From: Alphaproteobacteria bacterium
GTDB lineage: Bacteria; Pseudomonadota; Alphaproteobacteria; UBA9219
Direction of reading: 5' to 3'
Length of the DNA: 7,473 nt
Assembly (NCBI GenBank): GCA_028865155.1
Contig: JAGWKW010000058.1
Location: 1-7,473, forward strand
Each line of letters starts with the position of its first letter. Positions within the stretch are counted from its first letter, which is position 1. The position numbers and the translations under genes are program-made. This document shows positions 5,476-7,473 of the stretch, in pieces. The notes under the pieces are model-generated. The model saw only the letters and a list, made by a program, of their open reading frames with translations. It ran no database searches and was not told the origin of the DNA.

Positions 5476-6324
5476 CTAGTGCTGCAAATGCCGGAACGGA
5501 AAATACCGCGCCCGGACGCTGCCGAATTTTCCGAACAGTAACGACAGAATGTAAATCCCGCCGACGATCAGGACGATCGCCGGGCCGGACGGCACATTAT
5601 AAGTGAAGGCGATCCACAGGCCCGACGCCGCGCCCGCCATGCCGATGCCGACCGCCACAGCGATCATCCTATGCAATCTTTGAGTCCAGAACTGCGCCGC
5701 GATCGCCGGGATCAGCATCAGCCCCGCCGACATCAGCGTGCCCATGGCGCGATAGCTTTCGACCATATTCAAAACCGTCAGCCCCATGAAAACGGCATGG
5801 GCCAAACCGCCCTTGCCGCCGACCGAGCGCAAAAAGACCGGATCGAAAGATTCCGCGACCAGAAGCCGGAACATCAGCATCAGCGTGCCGAGCGTTATCG
5901 CGCACACCGCCGCGACGGTGCGCAGCATATCGCTATTCAGCGCCCACGCATTGCCGAACAGAATGTCTTCGAGATTTTGGGCGGTGCCATGCAGCGCGAT
6001 CATCAACACGCCCGCCGCAACCGCAATCAGATAGAAAGCCGCCAGCGACGCGTCTTCGCGCAAATCGGTGACGCGCGCGACGAAACCGGCGACAAGCGCA
6101 ACCGCAAGCCCGGTCACAAGGCCGCCGATCCCCATCGCCGTGAAAGACAGGCCGTACAAAATGAAAGCCGCCGCGATACCGGGCAAAATCGCATGCGCCA
6201 TGACATCGCCGATCAGGCTCATGCGGCGCAGGACAAGGAACACGCCCAACGGCGCGCCGCTCAAGGCGACCAAAGCCGCGCCAAGCATCGCGCGCTGCAA
6301 TGCGGGGTCGGAAAAGACGCTCAT
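5476..6324 (-). CDS. znuB: Zinc-type metal ABC transporter permease (ZnuB, ABC-3 family)
   Basis: This 282-aa polytopic inner-membrane protein is the usual length for the ABC-3 permeases that import Zn2+, Mn2+ or Fe2+. About eight hydrophobic segments are visible, roughly 11-33, 41-60, 63-85, 95-113, 133-155, 173-189, 194-212, 219-241 and 247-265 (some may merge). Family landmarks are RRMSLIGDVMAHAILPG (33-49), LFGNAWAL (122-129), ESFDPVFLRSVGG (158-170), GTLMSAGLMLIPAIAAQ (195-211) and VPSGPAIVL (244-252). It starts with ATG overlapping the znuC stop as ATGA, so the two are translationally coupled and must form one transporter. Zinc is preferred because of the Zur-like site upstream of znuC; metal choice cannot be read from the permease itself. 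It ends in the hairpin shared with the convergent 69-aa gene. Confidence 0.85.
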   Translation of the reverse strand: MSVFSDPALQRAMLGAALVALSGAPLGVFLVLRRMSLIGDVMAHAILPGIAAAFILYGLSFTAMGIGGLVTGLAVALVAGFVARVTDLREDASLAAFYLIAVAAGVLMIALHGTAQNLEDILFGNAWALNSDMLRTVAAVCAITLGTLMLMFRLLVAESFDPVFLRSVGGKGGLAHAVFMGLTVLNMVESYRAMGTLMSAGLMLIPAIAAQFWTQRLHRMIAVAVGIGMAGAASGLWIAFTYNVPSGPAIVLIVGGIYILSLLFGKFGSVRARYFPFRHLQH

Positions 6325-7070
6325 GCCGCAACCCCATGTTCATCGACAGGACATGGCGCAGCCTCGTCATCCCAGCGCCCGGCCAGCGCCGAAGCCTTTG
6401 CCAGATTTTCGTCGCGCATCGCCTCGGATGTCGGGCCCCAGGCAATCAACTCGCGCGCCAAAACCAAAGCCTGCGGGAAATGATCGCGCACCGACTGGAA
6501 ATCATGCATGACGCAAACGACAATCGCGCCCGTCTTGCGCCAACCTTCCAGCACATGCAGCAGATCGTGCGTCGTCCGCCCGTCGATGGCGGCAAAGGGT
6601 TCGTCGAGCAAAATCAGTTTCGCCTTTTGCAGACTGAGCCGCGCGAACAGCACGCGCTGCCACTGCCCGGTCGAAAGCGACGCAACCGGACGTTCGGCAA
6701 AATCGCGCATATCGACGGCGGCCAAAGCCTGCAAGGCGGCTTCCCTGTCGCTTTGGCGCACACGGCCCAACGCGCCGCGCTTCGGCCAGTGGCCGAGCAG
6801 CACGACATCCATGACGCTGAGCGGAAAGGTGCGGTCGATTTCGAACTGTTGCGGCAGATAGGCGATGTCATCGCGGCGCAGCCCGCCGAAATCTATATGC
6901 CCGGTCATCAAGGGAACGAAACCGGCGACGGCTTTCAAAAGCGTGCTTTTGCCGCCGCCATTCGGCCCAACCACCGCCGTCATCGACGCGTCGGCAAAAA
7001 CGCCCCCGACATGATGCACGGCGGGGCGGCGGTCATAGCCCGCGCTGAGATTTTCCAGTTTGACCGCCAT
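6321..7070 (-). CDS. znuC: Zinc-type metal ABC transporter ATP-binding protein (ZnuC)
   Basis: This 249-aa cytoplasmic ABC ATPase powers metal import with the ZnuB permease. Walker A is GPNGGGKST (35-43), the Q-loop is YLPQQFEID (71-79), the signature is LSTGQWQR (132-139), Walker B is LILLDEP (152-158) and the switch histidine is H189 (VMHD). The signature has Thr where most transporters have Gly (LSGGQ), a tolerated variant. YLPQQ followed by TFPLSVMDVVLLG is typical of the metal-type ATPases. The ATG at 7070 has AGGA 12 bases upstream, rather far; no better start is present. It is the first gene of a two-gene operon with znuB. No periplasmic binding-protein gene (znuA) is adjacent, so that partner must be encoded elsewhere. 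Confidence 0.87.
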   Translation of the reverse strand: MAVKLENLSAGYDRRPAVHHVGGVFADASMTAVVGPNGGGKSTLLKAVAGFVPLMTGHIDFGGLRRDDIAYLPQQFEIDRTFPLSVMDVVLLGHWPKRGALGRVRQSDREAALQALAAVDMRDFAERPVASLSTGQWQRVLFARLSLQKAKLILLDEPFAAIDGRTTHDLLHVLEGWRKTGAIVVCVMHDFQSVRDHFPQALVLARELIAWGPTSEAMRDENLAKASALAGRWDDEAAPCPVDEHGVAA

Positions 7071-7086
7071 GATACCGTCATTTCCT

Positions 7087-7109
7087 GATATGTTACTTTA
7101 TAACAGCTT
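7087..7109. promoter_or_regulatory. Candidate Zur operator
   Basis: The core is an inverted repeat, TGTTA (7091-7095) and TAACA (7101-7105), around five bases. The 23-bp span starts GATATGTTA, and compared with the E. coli Zur box consensus as I recall it, 16 of 23 positions agree with the arms in the same spacing. It covers the predicted znuC start site at about 7100, where a bound Zur dimer would block transcription when zinc is plentiful. The fit of sequence, position and gene function is good; the regulator itself is not in the window. Confidence 0.6.
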
Positions 7110-7135
7110 ATGGCTGTGCGCGCAGGTTCTGTCAA
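7107..7135 (-). promoter_or_regulatory. Promoter of the znuC-znuB operon
   Basis: On the minus strand there is a perfect -35 box, TTGACA (7130-7135), a 17-base spacer, and CATAAG (7107-7112) as the -10 box. Transcription would start near 7100, about 30 bases before the znuC ATG and inside the candidate Zur operator. Confidence 0.6.
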
Positions 7136-7156
7136 GCGGCCGCACCCAAAGGCCGC
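7136..7156. repeat. Short GC inverted repeat between two divergent promoters
   Basis: GCGGCC (7136-7141) is repeated inverted as GGCCGC (7151-7156) with a nine-base loop. It lies between the -35 boxes of the znuC promoter and the rightward promoter and directly abuts the TTGACA. It might be an operator, or chance in GC-rich DNA. Confidence 0.3.
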
Positions 7157-7158
7157 AC

Positions 7159-7187
7159 TTGAACCGCGCCCCAAGCTGGGCGATAAA
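7159..7187 (+). promoter_or_regulatory. Promoter of the LAB_N-domain gene
   Basis: TTGAAC (7159-7164) and GATAAA (7182-7187) are separated by 17 bases, each box matching four of six consensus positions. The start would be near 7194, leaving a leader of about 16 bases that contains the AAGGA ribosome site (7200-7204). Confidence 0.45.
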
Positions 7188-7209
7188 AAGAAAAACCTGA
7201 AGGAATCCC

Positions 7210-7473
7210 ATGCAAACTTTCGCCAACTGGGTCTACGCGCATTTCACGCTGTGGACCTTCATCGGCCTGTTCGGCCAGTCGATGTTCATGATGCGCTTCG
7301 TCGTGCAATGGATCGCCAGCGAACGCGCCCGGCAAAGCGTGATGCCGGAGCTGTTCTGGTATTTCAGCCTCGGCGGCGGGATGATCGTGCTGGCCTATGC
7401 CATCCACCGGCAGGATCCCGTCTTTATCCTCGGCCAAAGCCTCGGCCTTTTCATCTATGTCCGCAATCTGTAC
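7210..7473 (+). CDS. Lipid-A-disaccharide synthase N-terminal-like (LAB_N) domain membrane protein, 5' part
   Basis: The gene starts with ATG, with AAGGA five bases upstream, and 88 codons are present before the window ends with no stop. The visible protein is almost entirely the LAB_N domain, a small three-helix membrane module named after the N-terminus of some LpxB proteins. Segments lie at about 13-35 (WTFIGLFGQSMFMMRFVVQW), 48-66 (FWYFSLGGGMIVLAYAIHR) and 69-86. The stretch HRQDPVFILGQSLGLFIYVR is highly characteristic. In alphaproteobacteria, stand-alone LAB_N proteins of about 100 residues often neighbour polyprenyl-phosphate glycosyltransferase or lipid A modification genes, so an envelope lipid role is inferred; the domain alone has no proven activity known to me. 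It is divergent from znuC. Confidence 0.85.
   Translation, partial: MQTFANWVYAHFTLWTFIGLFGQSMFMMRFVVQWIASERARQSVMPELFWYFSLGGGMIVLAYAIHRQDPVFILGQSLGLFIYVRNLY

Noticed and set aside
5671..6483. 270-codon plus-strand frame antisense to znuB
   Set aside because: Its product is a run of Arg, His, Gln and Asp, the usual mirror image of a membrane protein in GC-rich DNA, with no domain.
7132..7437. 101-codon minus-strand frame opposite the LAB_N gene
   Set aside because: It is antisense to a clearly recognised domain and covers the rightward promoter.

Overview
The window looks like an ordinary stretch of alphaproteobacterial chromosome. The coding DNA is GC-rich with mostly G/C third positions, GTG starts are frequent, and the proteins (RlmB, XerC, TalC/Fsa, PriA, ZnuB/ZnuC and a LAB_N protein) read like alphaproteobacterial versions. 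The exact lineage cannot be fixed from this much sequence. I see no phage, transposon, CRISPR array, tRNA or rRNA.

Layout from left to right. The window opens inside the 3' end of rlmB on the + strand (23S rRNA 2'-O-methylation). It converges on a minus-strand series, and the two stop codons overlap in a single CTAA. Read in its own direction, that series starts at about 2957: talC/fsa (transaldolase-type aldolase), then xerC (chromosome dimer resolution) after only 3 bp, then two unrecognised genes, a 103-aa basic protein and a 185-aa membrane protein. Divergent from talC is priA (replication restart helicase, + strand). It has all helicase motifs and eight zinc cysteines, but appears to lack the winged-helix domain found in the E. 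coli protein.

After priA comes a 193-bp AT-rich stretch and a small unrecognised + gene (69 aa). Just upstream, a short overlapping reading frame holds the slippery heptamer AAAAAAG in the phase that a -1 shift would need to fuse the two frames. A strong imperfect hairpin (5418-5474) separates this gene from the convergent znuC-znuB pair, which encodes the ATPase and permease of a zinc-type ABC importer, overlaps by ATGA, and has no binding-protein gene beside it in the window.

The intergenic region 7071-7209 is the best regulatory story here. A TTGACA/CATAAG promoter drives znuC leftwards and has a Zur-like palindrome over its predicted start site. A second promoter drives a LAB_N-domain membrane protein rightwards, and that gene runs off the right edge.

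I found no clear new multi-gene system. The most testable oddities are the PriA domain loss, the zinc-type operator, the possible frameshift cassette, and the residue that points to transaldolase rather than Fsa activity.
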